This document shows, one piece after another, positions 16,619-27,160 of a DNA stretch of 64,000 nt (its first letter is position 1; every line of letters starts with the position of its first letter). The notes under the pieces are model-generated. The model saw only the letters and a program-made list of their open reading frames with translations, was not told the origin of the DNA and made no database searches. Source of the stretch: Rariglobus hedericola (GTDB taxonomy: Bacteria; Verrucomicrobiota; Verrucomicrobiia; Opitutales; Opitutaceae); the NCBI RefSeq assembly GCF_007559335.1, contig NZ_VMBG01000001.1, positions 372,001-436,000 of the forward strand, given 5' to 3'. The position numbers and the translations under genes are program-made.

Positions 16619-18085
16619 CTAACGTAGCGGTTTTACACCGCCTCTGCGTCCTAATCCGAATGCTATACGATAAACGTCAGGCATCTGTATGCGGCCATCA
16701 CTCAATTGCTGAACGATGCCTAGATCTTCCAAATCAATTAGCACGCCCATTCCACCTTCTCCGAGGCGAGGAGGGGGGAGTTTTACGTCGCCCTGTATAC
16801 TTGCAGTTTTTAGTGTCTTAATGACATTGCTCCCTGACCATAATTCCATAATTTGGTCTACTTCACAGGGGACGGAAATACTGCTGAGGGGTTCTATAAG
16901 CGATTTCACCCACGGGTAGTCTTCGATCACCTCAGCAACCCGGATTTGAGAGGCTGCTTGAACCCCTGTTTGTATGGATTTGTAATGGAGCGGGTATTCC
17001 CACCCATGCGGCAGATCGCCAGCCGCAGCCCTACGAAGTGCCGCGGAGAAACTACGCGGGCTTACCTGTTCGCGACCATCAAGAAGGTGATTTGGTAGCC
17101 ATGTATACGGATAGCCGCGTTTATTTCCGCTTCCCATTGCTGGGCCTGCAATGGCGTGAAATGCGTTTCTTTGAGTAACCTCATCTATTCTAAGGATGCT
17201 GGGTAATATCCAGGTATTAGTGGTTTTGTCTTCTTTCCAGCTCAATCCATAATGCTTTTTAAAGTGGATGCGTATTTCTTCACCGCTATTTTGTGCATTA
17301 CCTAAACATTGAAATAATAGAGCATATAGGTCTACACTTCGCCAGGTGAGCGTTACCTTTCTGGCTAACAATTTTGAAGAGTCTGGAAATGCTAAAATTT
17401 CCTTGTCCTCTATCATGTCAGGACGAACAAATAGCTTGAGTCTGATGGCGCGACAGCTGCGAATATCTAGAGCAAGTTGAAAAAGAGCCTTTGCCAAGGG
17501 GCGAATTGAAACCCAATCGTTTGCTAGCCTATCTAAGGCATCAAACAATACTAGATGGAGTCTCTTTGCCTTTAAAAGGGCGCAATCAGCGTTTTCAAGT
17601 AGCTCGTCGTAATCCTCTGGGTTTTCAGAGGTCCACTTAACTCTTTCCGCCCACTTGCCTTCTCTGCTCGGAAAAGGCGATGGAAAATCAAGATGCGTTG
17701 CTATTACAGCTTTCCAGATGTCTCTACAGGCGTATTTTTTCGTTAGTAAATCGAGGGTGTCTTTACTAGGAGCGTCGACCTTTGTTAGTCCTGTTCCAAA
17801 TCCATGCGATATTTTGAGGTTAGTGCCAATTCGAGCCTCCGGGAAAACCGAAGCTAGGTAGTTCCTGTGTGGTTTTGAGTTTAGCACAGCCCACCAGTGA
17901 CTTTTCCCTGCACCTCGTATACCTTCGACTATTGTGTTGTCTGGATCAAGGGCCTTGGCGTGGCTTGCAGGAACGTAGGTGAATGCAGGGTCCCGTGTAG
18001 TAAACGAAGATGATTCGTCATTTCCAGGAAGTGCTTCGATTAGTGCACTGCGAGTGACCTGTCTGGGGAATGTATCTGTGTTCAT
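16619..18085 (-). CDS. P-loop ATPase of a three-gene putative conflict operon
   Basis: A 488-residue protein of no family I can name. A Walker A motif GIRGAGKS lies at 55-62, and the preceding NTIVE strand is usual for STAND/AAA-like NTPases. A Walker B-like strand RLHLVLFDALDRL lies at 175-187, with the acidic pair D182/D185. Between them are about 110 residues without motifs. After Walker B, RLKLFVRPDMIEDKEIL resembles a sensor strand, followed by a long mixed C-terminal half that could recognise a partner or ligand. It is the last gene of the operon; its ATG overlaps the stop of the ParA-like gene by 4 nt. Base composition is visibly lower in G+C than flanking genes. Confidence 0.72.
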   Translation of the reverse strand: MNTDTFPRQVTRSALIEALPGNDESSSFTTRDPAFTYVPASHAKALDPDNTIVEGIRGAGKSHWWAVLNSKPHRNYLASVFPEARIGTNLKISHGFGTGLTKVDAPSKDTLDLLTKKYACRDIWKAVIATHLDFPSPFPSREGKWAERVKWTSENPEDYDELLENADCALLKAKRLHLVLFDALDRLANDWVSIRPLAKALFQLALDIRSCRAIRLKLFVRPDMIEDKEILAFPDSSKLLARKVTLTWRSVDLYALLFQCLGNAQNSGEEIRIHFKKHYGLSWKEDKTTNTWILPSILRIDEVTQRNAFHAIAGPAMGSGNKRGYPYTWLPNHLLDGREQVSPRSFSAALRRAAAGDLPHGWEYPLHYKSIQTGVQAASQIRVAEVIEDYPWVKSLIEPLSSISVPCEVDQIMELWSGSNVIKTLKTASIQGDVKLPPPRLGEGGMGVLIDLEDLGIVQQLSDGRIQMPDVYRIAFGLGRRGGVKPLR

Positions 18086-19392
18086 TCGTTTTCCTTAGTG
18101 GCCAAATGGAATGCCGCTTCAAGGAACTCCCCGAAGCTAGAATCGATATCCGATTTGGTTAAAATTTTTCGAGAAAGGAGTAGTGGGTCGAATTCTTGAA
18201 ATCTATTATTCCATTTGATGCGTAGCGGTGAATGCGGCGCTGACTCGTCCTTTAGATCAAAGCTAAATGTGTTTTCTTCGTTTTGGCCGGGTGCGATCTC
18301 CTCATAGAGATTTTCCGAAAAAAGCTTATAAGAACGATCTAGAAATTGGGCCGCCCGTGTTGCTTGATTCGTTTCAGGGAAAAGTGCATCCACTATCCAA
18401 AGTTTCTCCCTTACTTTTTTTGCAATTTTGGGACGCATTCTCCAGTGGGAAAAGAGATGTCCGTAACCCTGCCATGTTTGTGCGGTATCGGTGGCAAAGA
18501 GGAATGCATGTGTCGCCAACACGACTATGCTTAGTGCACCTAGATCATGCAGGCCAGCTCTGCTATCGATTAAGATTACATCTGGCTTTTCTTGTTCTTC
18601 CAGCGAGTTGATGAGTTTTGCGATGCGCTCCGAAAACCGTAAACTTTTCCCTCCGGATGATACGTCTGCATAAACACGTGACAATTTGTCCAAGTAAAAT
18701 GACTCGTCCATGCCCATCGATGCCGCTATGCGGATCTGCCCAGTGGTGGTCTCCGCTAGTGGACTTACTGATATCATTCTTGATAAAACCGCGTCGCCTT
18801 GGCCATTGGCATCTTCCAATAGCCAATCAATAATTCCAAATTCAGCCATCTTGTCCGGGGGGAGGAGGAGGCCGGAAAGACCCGGTGATTCTAGATCTAG
18901 GTCAATCAAAAGCACGTTTTTTCCCTCTTGGGCTAACCGATAGGCAAGCATTGTAAGGGCTGTAGACCTGCCTACGCCACCTTTTAGACTAAAGAAAACT
19001 AGGCGAGGGATATTAGTCGTGGTTTCCGGTTCAATTGAGGACCAATCTTGGCCAGTGATTTGCCTGTCCAGGAGCTGTATTTTGAGCGTTTGTCCGTCAA
19101 CAGGGATAAATACTTCCAGAATGGCTGGATCGTTGAAGATATCGTTACTGTTGAATAGTTCGTCTTTGAATATGACTCCAGAGTCGGCGGCGAGATATGT
19201 ATCGATAGCACCTAGTTTTGAGATAATCTCTGTGCGTAGATTTTGATGCTCATCGGAATTTGCGTCTATGGCGACTCTAATGCGGCCGTGTATATCTCTA
19301 ATCACTAATGGTTTTATGCCAGCAGGGAATTCGATTTCATTTAATACCTTAGCCGCGCCTTTTATGGCGTCATTGAAAAAAATGGGTTTCAT
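18082..19392 (-). CDS. ParA/MinD-type ATPase with KGGVGR Walker A variant
   Basis: A 436-residue protein. Residues 1-125 form an N-terminal domain I cannot assign. A SIMIBI-class ATPase domain follows: FFSLKGGVGRST at 133-144 (deviant Walker A, keeping signature Lys137 but with Arg142 in place of the P-loop Lys), LLIDLDLESPGLSGLL at 161-176 and DVILIDSRAGLHDLGAL as the Walker B/switch region. No ParB, centromere repeats or septum-site genes are nearby, so partition or cell-division roles are not favoured. It is coupled by 4-nt overlaps to the HEPN-like gene upstream and the P-loop ATPase gene downstream. KGGVGR-type ATPases occur in other poorly characterised multi-gene systems. Confidence 0.8.
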   Translation of the reverse strand: MKPIFFNDAIKGAAKVLNEIEFPAGIKPLVIRDIHGRIRVAIDANSDEHQNLRTEIISKLGAIDTYLAADSGVIFKDELFNSNDIFNDPAILEVFIPVDGQTLKIQLLDRQITGQDWSSIEPETTTNIPRLVFFSLKGGVGRSTALTMLAYRLAQEGKNVLLIDLDLESPGLSGLLLPPDKMAEFGIIDWLLEDANGQGDAVLSRMISVSPLAETTTGQIRIAASMGMDESFYLDKLSRVYADVSSGGKSLRFSERIAKLINSLEEQEKPDVILIDSRAGLHDLGALSIVVLATHAFLFATDTAQTWQGYGHLFSHWRMRPKIAKKVREKLWIVDALFPETNQATRAAQFLDRSYKLFSENLYEEIAPGQNEENTFSFDLKDESAPHSPLRIKWNNRFQEFDPLLLSRKILTKSDIDSSFGEFLEAAFHLATKENE

Positions 19393-19832
19393 GTGCTGAC
19401 TCCGTCAATTTTTGCTGCTTGTAGCATTGCGATGACTTCTTCGGCGGCGGCCTTCCATTTATCAGTCGATGTGGGAATGCTGCTCTCCTTGTAATATCTA
19501 TGATCTACGTTCCAATCTCCAAAATGACTAATTTTTGTGAGCATTGACGTGTATTTAACCGCCGTTCTTCCGCTGAGTGTTAAGTTGATCGCGTTAAATT
19601 TGGCGGGAAGTGCATTAATATGATTTCTTAATGCACTTCCGTAGGGTGGCGATCCATTGGCGTCTTCCGCGTGCCTGTGCCACATGAATAATGCTTTAAT
19701 CCCGCACTCTGCACAGAACCCATATAATTGACCAGCATTTGGCATTCTTGAATTCGAACGCAGTAGCTCAGCATCATCGAAGTGGCGTTTAGCTGATGCA
19801 AAAAAGTCAACTGGTTTGAGTGCCGCGGTCAT
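19389..19832 (-). CDS. HEPN-like small protein, first gene of the three-gene operon
   Basis: A 147-residue, mostly helical protein. FASAKRHFDDAELLRSN followed by NAGQLYGFCAECGIKALFM fits the helical pair of HEPN-type proteins (RHxxDAxxL, then a long helix with AECxxKA). I do not see a clean R-x4-6-H RNase motif. RNHINALP at about 81-88 is the closest candidate. HEPN proteins often act as RNases or as adaptors in toxin-antitoxin and anti-phage systems. The start is 28 nt from the stop of the isocitrate dehydrogenase gene, leaving little room for a separate promoter. Confidence 0.55.
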   Translation of the reverse strand: MTAALKPVDFFASAKRHFDDAELLRSNSRMPNAGQLYGFCAECGIKALFMWHRHAEDANGSPPYGSALRNHINALPAKFNAINLTLSGRTAVKYTSMLTKISHFGDWNVDHRYYKESSIPTSTDKWKAAAEEVIAMLQAAKIDGVST

Positions 19833-19860
19833 TTGTTAGGCTATGGGAGCTGTCGATTAA

Positions 19861-22269
<2,409 letters not shown>

Positions 22270-23250
22270 TCAGCGGGTCTTTTCGCAGCGGGCTTTGATG
22301 ATGAGAAGGATGTAGTTTTGCAGGTCGGCCATCAGGGCCTCGGTCCACAGGTGTGAGTAAAAATTAAAGCGGGTGGAGAGGCGTTGATCGCTGGAGAGGT
22401 GCAGGATGACGCGATCGGGGCCGAGGGACTCGATGTAGTAGGTGCCGTGGAGAACGTCGAAGTAGGGGCCGCCGATGGTGACGTGTTCGTCGAAGGTCGT
22501 GGGCGGGATGTTTTCCGTGTCGGCTTGGATCGAGAACGAGATGCGGACGGGCTCCTGCCATTCGGTGATGCGCTCGAGGAAGAGCACGTTGCCCTCGAAG
22601 CGGGCGTAGCGCACGGCGCCGACTCCGGTGCCTTCGAGCAAGGCTTCGGTGGGGCGCGGAAAGCCGAGCAGATGACTGAAGTTGAGCGAGTGCTCGGATT
22701 CAGTGATGAGCGGGACGGATTTGATCTGGTTCCATACGGTGGCCGGCGAGGCGTTGATCTCGATGGAGGTTTCGACGCGGCGGATTTCCGTGGAGGCTTC
22801 GCGCAGGGATTCGAGGGGGGCGGCGACGAACGGTATCAGGGCAACCACCGCTGCGCAGTAGTTACGGCTGCTGTCTTGAGTGAACGCGAACCGGATGAGG
22901 CCGGCCAGCAGGCCGCCGAATGATGACAAAACCAGAACCAGAGGAAGCCAGATAATCACGCAGATCAGCCCCTCCCAGGCGAAGAGCAGACAGCAGCCCA
23001 GGCACGCGAGCGATGAGAGCCAAGGCATAAGGATACGGCGGCCCCAACTATAACGTTTACGGTATTCGCCCAGCCAGACGGTGAGGAAGCCGAGAGCGAT
23101 GGGAACGCCGATGATGAAGGTGGAACTCATCACTTCGAACAGCGTGCCTTTGTCGGCATCGAGGCCAAACATCAGGCGGACGAAAAGACCGTAAAGAGCT
23201 CCGCTCAATGCGCCGATCCAGACGAGTTGTTTGCGAGACAGGGTGGGCAT
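22270..23250 (-). CDS. membrane protein with C-terminal SRPBCC (START-like) domain
   Basis: A 326-residue protein. Four hydrophobic segments lie in the first 130 residues (starts about 12, 37, 77, 94). A soluble domain follows from about 160: VETSIEINASPATVWNQIKS is the classic first strand and helix of polyketide cyclase/SRPBCC folds. FERIHI-type motifs are absent, but GTGVGAVRYARFEGNVLFLE and YYIESLGPDRVILHLSSDQR fit the sheet. SRPBCC domains bind hydrophobic ligands. Membrane tethering suggests a lipid or signal sensor, which is inference. Confidence 0.72.
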   Translation of the reverse strand: MPTLSRKQLVWIGALSGALYGLFVRLMFGLDADKGTLFEVMSSTFIIGVPIALGFLTVWLGEYRKRYSWGRRILMPWLSSLACLGCCLLFAWEGLICVIIWLPLVLVLSSFGGLLAGLIRFAFTQDSSRNYCAAVVALIPFVAAPLESLREASTEIRRVETSIEINASPATVWNQIKSVPLITESEHSLNFSHLLGFPRPTEALLEGTGVGAVRYARFEGNVLFLERITEWQEPVRISFSIQADTENIPPTTFDEHVTIGGPYFDVLHGTYYIESLGPDRVILHLSSDQRLSTRFNFYSHLWTEALMADLQNYILLIIKARCEKTR

Positions 23251-23322
23251 TCAGGCGAGTCGAGCCGTTGGCGATGTCGGAGGCAAGGCGAGGCACGTCA
23301 AGGCCTTCAGCCTCCCTCGTGT

Positions 23323-24108
23323 TCAGCGCCCGCGCGGGCTGTGGCCGAATTTCTGACGGAAGGCGCGGCAGAAGGTGTTGGCGCTGGTGTAGCCGCTGGC
23401 GAGGGCGATGGATTCCACATCGGTGTCGGTCGCGGCGAGCATGGCGCGGGCATGCTCCAAGCGCAGACGGCGGAGCAGGGCGCCCGGGGATTCGTGGTAG
23501 CGGCGGGTAAACTCGCGGATGAAGTGCTCGCGGCTTACGGCGCATTTGCCGGCGACGAGTTTGAGGTTGATGGGCGAACGGAAGTGGCTGCGCAGGTAAT
23601 GGTGCCCGAACTCGATGGGATCGGTCGTCTGCGTGCCGCGCACCTGTTCGCGGTAAAGCGCGATGAGCAGACCGTGGATCAACTCGGCCTCATGGAGGCG
23701 GTCGCGGAAGGTGCGTTGCTTAAAGCGGGTGCCGATCTCGTCAAAGAGGGCGGACGCTTCCGAGTCGTCGGACATGCGCACCACCGAACCGAAATCGGTG
23801 CGCAATCGCGCGAGCAACGGAGCGAGCGTTCCGATCATGAGGGTCACATAACGTAAATCGTAAGGTGCGGTGGCACCGGCGGGATAACCGTAGGCCGTGG
23901 GTTCGTCGTGGCTGAACAGCATGGCGTGACCGGCGGGCACATCATGGGTGCCCGCGGCATCGCGAAACCAGCCGCGGCCGCTCTGGGTTCGCTGGATGGC
24001 GACGTGGTGGGACCGCCCGCCGCGCAGAGTGTTGTCATACTCGTAGGCGGAGGAACTGCGCACCTCGTCGGCGGCGCTGATGATGATGGGGAAAACCTCC
24101 TCGGGCAT
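23323..24108 (-). CDS. AraC-family transcriptional regulator
   Basis: A 261-residue protein. An N-terminal cupin-like sensing domain (about 1-140, with VPAGHAMLFSHDEPTAYGYP) precedes a C-terminal pair of helix-turn-helices: VAGKCAVSREHFIREFTRRY and SIALASGYTSANTFCRAFRQ, ending KFGHSPRGR. It is divergent from the GH4 gene, with 120 nt between the starts. It is therefore the natural candidate to control that gene in response to its sugar. Confidence 0.92.
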   Translation of the reverse strand: MPEEVFPIIISAADEVRSSSAYEYDNTLRGGRSHHVAIQRTQSGRGWFRDAAGTHDVPAGHAMLFSHDEPTAYGYPAGATAPYDLRYVTLMIGTLAPLLARLRTDFGSVVRMSDDSEASALFDEIGTRFKQRTFRDRLHEAELIHGLLIALYREQVRGTQTTDPIEFGHHYLRSHFRSPINLKLVAGKCAVSREHFIREFTRRYHESPGALLRRLRLEHARAMLAATDTDVESIALASGYTSANTFCRAFRQKFGHSPRGR

Positions 24109-24228
24109 GCCTTCATGTCACAAATTGCACATCGTATATCAAACTTTTCATATCCGCCTTTAAGGGTGCCGCAGGTTTGAGTGCAGGCGGTCGCACTGAG
24201 TGGCGTCCGTATTTAACAAATCCCCTCC

Positions 24229-26382
24229 ATGGCTAAAATTACCCTGATTGGCGCCGGCTCGGTCGTCTTCGCGAAGAACCTGATTTCCGACATCCTGCAA
24301 TTTCCCGAATTGAGCGGTTCGACCATTACGCTGATGGACATCGATCCGGCGCGTCTGGAAACGGCGCGCGTCATGGCCGAGCGAGTGGTGCGTAAACTCG
24401 GCGTGAAGGCCAGGATCGAGGCGACGCTCGACCGTCGCAAGGCGATCACGGGCGCGAACTACGTTATCTGCACGATCCAGGTCGGCGGTTACAAGCCGGG
24501 CACGGTCATCGATTTTGAAATCCCGAAGAAGTTTGGCCTGCTCCAGACGATCGGCGACACGCTCGGCGTGGGTGGGGTGTTCCGCGGATTACGCACTATC
24601 CCGAAGACGTTGGAAATCGCCCGTGACATCGCGGACGTGGGCGCGCCGGGCTGCACGTTTCTCAACTACACGAATCCGATGGCGATGTTGTGCATGGCGG
24701 CCGACCGCGCGGTGGGCGTGCCGATGGTGGGCCTGTGCCACAGCGTGCAAGGCACCAGCCAGCAGCTCGCGAATTACGCGGGGCTCGACGCCAAACACGT
24801 CACGTATCGCGTGGCGGGCATCAACCACATGGCGTTCTTCCTCGACTACAAATACCGCGGACAAGACGCGTATCCGCTGTTGTTCAATCTGCTCAACGAC
24901 GGAGCGTTCACGCAGGACAAAGTGCGCTTCGAGATGATGCGCCGACTCGGTTATTTCGTGACGGAGTCGAGCGAGCACCAGAGCGAATACAATCCGCACT
25001 TCATCCATCACGGGAAGTCGGTGATCGAGAAGTTCGACATTCCGATCGACGAATACCTGCGCCGTTGCGAGTCGATCATCGCGACGTGGAAAAAAGCCGA
25101 GGCCGAGCTCATCGGCGAGGACGGCGACATCACCGTGAATCCGCAGACGCACGAATACGGCAGCTTCATCATTCACTCGATGGAGACGAACACGCCGCGC
25201 GTGATCTATGGCAACGTGCCGAACACCGGACTCATCACGAATCTACCGGACCGCTGCTGTGTGGAGTTGCCGGTGCTGGTGGATGCGCAAGGCTTGCAGC
25301 CGACGCACATCGGCGACCTGCCGCCGCAGCTGGCCGCGATTTGCCGGACTAACGTCAACGTGCAGGAGCTCACCGTGGCGGCAGCGCTTACGGGTAAACG
25401 TGAACACATTTACCACGCGGTCATGACGGACCCGCATGCGGCCGCGACGCTGCCGCTCGATAAGATCTGGGCGATGTGCGACGAGTTGATCGAGGCGCAC
25501 CAGAAGGTCGGCCTGCTCGGTGAGTTCGCTCCGACCATCAAGAACACCGGCCGCGCTTACGCGGGCACGGGAGACAAGGTCATCGTGTCGGTGGAACCGG
25601 TGAGGCCGTTGGCTGAAGTGTCGGGTGCACCGATCGAGTTTAACTTCACGGCGGTGAACCAAGGGACGACGGCGTTCACCGGGAAGTTGGTCTTCGAAGC
25701 CAACGGCGTGGCGGTTCCGATTAAAGGAGGCGCTGTTTCAATCAAGCTCGCTCCCGGTGCGACACTGGTGAAGCGCGTGGTGTTGCAACCCGCCGCGACC
25801 ACGGCGCTCACGTTGCGCGGGATCTCGACGGATGCGCGTGTGATGGGGCGCGATTACATCTTCAGTCCGCCGCGCGTGATCAAGGTGTCCGCCGCGGACG
25901 CCGTGGCAGTGGACGTGGAGTTCATGGCGAACAAACTACTGAAATCCGCGATGACCGTGAAAGGCACCGTGCTGGAAATCACGGGGCGAGTGATCGACAC
26001 GGCGGTGAAGGTCGATGTGGCCGCGCCGTGGGCAGCCTCGACCATCGAGTTCTTCGTGAAGCCGGCGCGGGTGGGCGGCGGGACGACCCAGTTGTTTTTG
26101 TTGCCGCGGGCGAAGGGCGCGACCGTGCTGGGCAAGACGCGCAAGCCCTCGAAGGCGGTGGCTTTCAAGGTGAAGATCGACAAGGGCGGCTACGATTTCA
26201 CGCTGCGCTGCGATTTGAAAAAACTCGGTGTGCAGGTGAACGCGGGCGAGGCGTTTTACCTCGATTTGTTGATCTCCGCCGGCGCGCTCGGTGATGCCCA
26301 CGGTTCCTGCCGCGTGGGTTGGAACGGCAAAACGAATAGCTCGTCACGCTCGGAGCACTTCGCGCTCATTGTGCCGGTGTGA
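24229..26382 (+). CDS. glycoside hydrolase family 4 (alpha-galactosidase/MelA-like) with long C-terminal extension
   Basis: GH4 enzymes are NAD- and Mn-dependent glycosidases working by an oxidation-elimination mechanism. Residues 1-435 are a complete GH4 domain: NAD motif LIGAGSVVF (6-14), TNPMAMLC, metal-binding Cys170 in GLCHSVQGT and His200 in AGINHMAFF, and a long arm with HYNPHFIHH-like EYNPHFIHHG. The remaining 280 residues are unusual. A beta-rich segment (about 445-555) is followed by a C-terminal domain (about 570-717) with YDFTLRCDLKKLG and SCRVGWNGKTNSSS, which resembles a CBM9/DOMON-type carbohydrate-binding fold. The AraC regulator is divergent. Confidence 0.88.
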   Translation: MAKITLIGAGSVVFAKNLISDILQFPELSGSTITLMDIDPARLETARVMAERVVRKLGVKARIEATLDRRKAITGANYVICTIQVGGYKPGTVIDFEIPKKFGLLQTIGDTLGVGGVFRGLRTIPKTLEIARDIADVGAPGCTFLNYTNPMAMLCMAADRAVGVPMVGLCHSVQGTSQQLANYAGLDAKHVTYRVAGINHMAFFLDYKYRGQDAYPLLFNLLNDGAFTQDKVRFEMMRRLGYFVTESSEHQSEYNPHFIHHGKSVIEKFDIPIDEYLRRCESIIATWKKAEAELIGEDGDITVNPQTHEYGSFIIHSMETNTPRVIYGNVPNTGLITNLPDRCCVELPVLVDAQGLQPTHIGDLPPQLAAICRTNVNVQELTVAAALTGKREHIYHAVMTDPHAAATLPLDKIWAMCDELIEAHQKVGLLGEFAPTIKNTGRAYAGTGDKVIVSVEPVRPLAEVSGAPIEFNFTAVNQGTTAFTGKLVFEANGVAVPIKGGAVSIKLAPGATLVKRVVLQPAATTALTLRGISTDARVMGRDYIFSPPRVIKVSAADAVAVDVEFMANKLLKSAMTVKGTVLEITGRVIDTAVKVDVAAPWAASTIEFFVKPARVGGGTTQLFLLPRAKGATVLGKTRKPSKAVAFKVKIDKGGYDFTLRCDLKKLGVQVNAGEAFYLDLLISAGALGDAHGSCRVGWNGKTNSSSRSEHFALIVPV

Positions 26383-26405
26383 GCGGAGTCCGCTTTGAAT
26401 GATCA

Positions 26406-26438
26406 CCCGGACCGCGCCTGCAAGGTGCGGCTTCCGGG
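26406..26438. terminator. hairpin between convergent genes
   Basis: CCCGGA plus CCGCGCCT pair with AGGTGCGG plus TCCGGG around a 3-nt loop, interrupted by a 2-nt bulge. It lies 23 nt after the GH4 stop and 6 nt before the stop of the convergent Uma2 gene. Probably terminates one or both transcripts, though there is no poly-T tail. Confidence 0.5.
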
Positions 26439-26444
26439 CGGCGT

Positions 26445-26918
26445 TCAGTGACGCGAGAAAATATCCGCGACGGGATAGCTTGAGCCGTTCAAGGCGGCGT
26501 CGGTGAGGAATTCGTGGCTCGCGAGGATCCACTCAAGGCGGAAACCGGTGGACTGACTTCCGTAAACTTCGACGTTTTGATAACGGGAATCGACCACCCA
26601 CAGACGGGGCACGCGGCAGTCGGAGTAAACCTGTTTTTTGAGGACCGTGTCCGGATGATGATCGCCCGGCTGGAGCACCTCGGCGGCGAGGTAGAGCTCG
26701 TTGTTATCGCGACGCACGAGGGCGAGGTCGGGGCAGATGACGGTCCCGGCTCGGAGCGTGAGCGTGGTGCGGCGCGGCAGGAGCTTCAGCGCGGAATTGG
26801 CCGGCAGGTGGCGGGCGACCCAGGCGTGGAGACGGTCGCAGAGGACTTCGTGCGGGCCGTTAAGCGGGCCGCGGATGAAGGTCTCGCCGTCGATCAACTC
26901 TTCGTAGGGATCGGGCAT
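26445..26918 (-). CDS. Uma2-family (PD-(D/E)XK fold) protein
   Basis: A 157-residue DUF820/Uma2 protein, predicted restriction-endonuclease-like fold. MPDPYEELIDGETFI at the start, ICPDLALVRRDN (the PD strand), YLAAEVLQPGDHHPDTVLKK (acidic and Lys positions) and RLWVVDSRYQNVEVY are typical. Start chosen at ATG 26918; the frame to 26978 adds an unrelated leader overlapping the neighbouring gene. Function of the family is unclear, and it often occurs in many copies per genome. Four nt separate it from the small membrane protein upstream. Confidence 0.82.
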   Translation of the reverse strand: MPDPYEELIDGETFIRGPLNGPHEVLCDRLHAWVARHLPANSALKLLPRRTTLTLRAGTVICPDLALVRRDNNELYLAAEVLQPGDHHPDTVLKKQVYSDCRVPRLWVVDSRYQNVEVYGSQSTGFRLEWILASHEFLTDAALNGSSYPVADIFSRH

Positions 26919-26922
26919 GCGG

Positions 26923-27156
26923 TTATTTTTTGATGAGACGGGCCAGCCAGAGAAGCAGCAGACTTCCGCCGATGGCAAAGATCACCTGCATGGCCATGCG
27001 GCTGACTTGGGTGAAAACGAACCAGCCGAGAAAGGCGCCGGCACACGAAACAACCAAGGCAACCGGGAGCGCGGTTTTGCCTTTGCCGGTGAGCGCGGAG
27101 AGCACTCCGACGATGACGCCGATGACAAGCAGAGTGAAAAACGTCTGGAGATTCAT
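26923..27156 (-). CDS. small membrane protein resembling GlsB/YeaQ/YmgE
   Basis: A 77-residue protein that is almost all membrane helix: three segments at about 7-22, 28-48 and 55-74, with a basic end ARLIKK. Size and pattern resemble transglycosylase-associated (GlsB/YeaQ/YmgE) proteins, though the Gly pattern is only partial. ATG 27156 is 4 nt from the rsmA stop, so it is cotranscribed with rsmA and uma2. Confidence 0.65.
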   Translation of the reverse strand: MNLQTFFTLLVIGVIVGVLSALTGKGKTALPVALVVSCAGAFLGWFVFTQVSRMAMQVIFAIGGSLLLLWLARLIKK

Positions 27157-27160
27157 GCGC

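Noticed and set aside
18082-19392. Plasmid partition (ParA) or septum-site (MinD) gene
   Set aside because: No ParB, parS-like repeats, MinC or MinE nearby; the N-terminal domain and KGGVGR motif are unlike both, and it is translationally coupled to two other genes.
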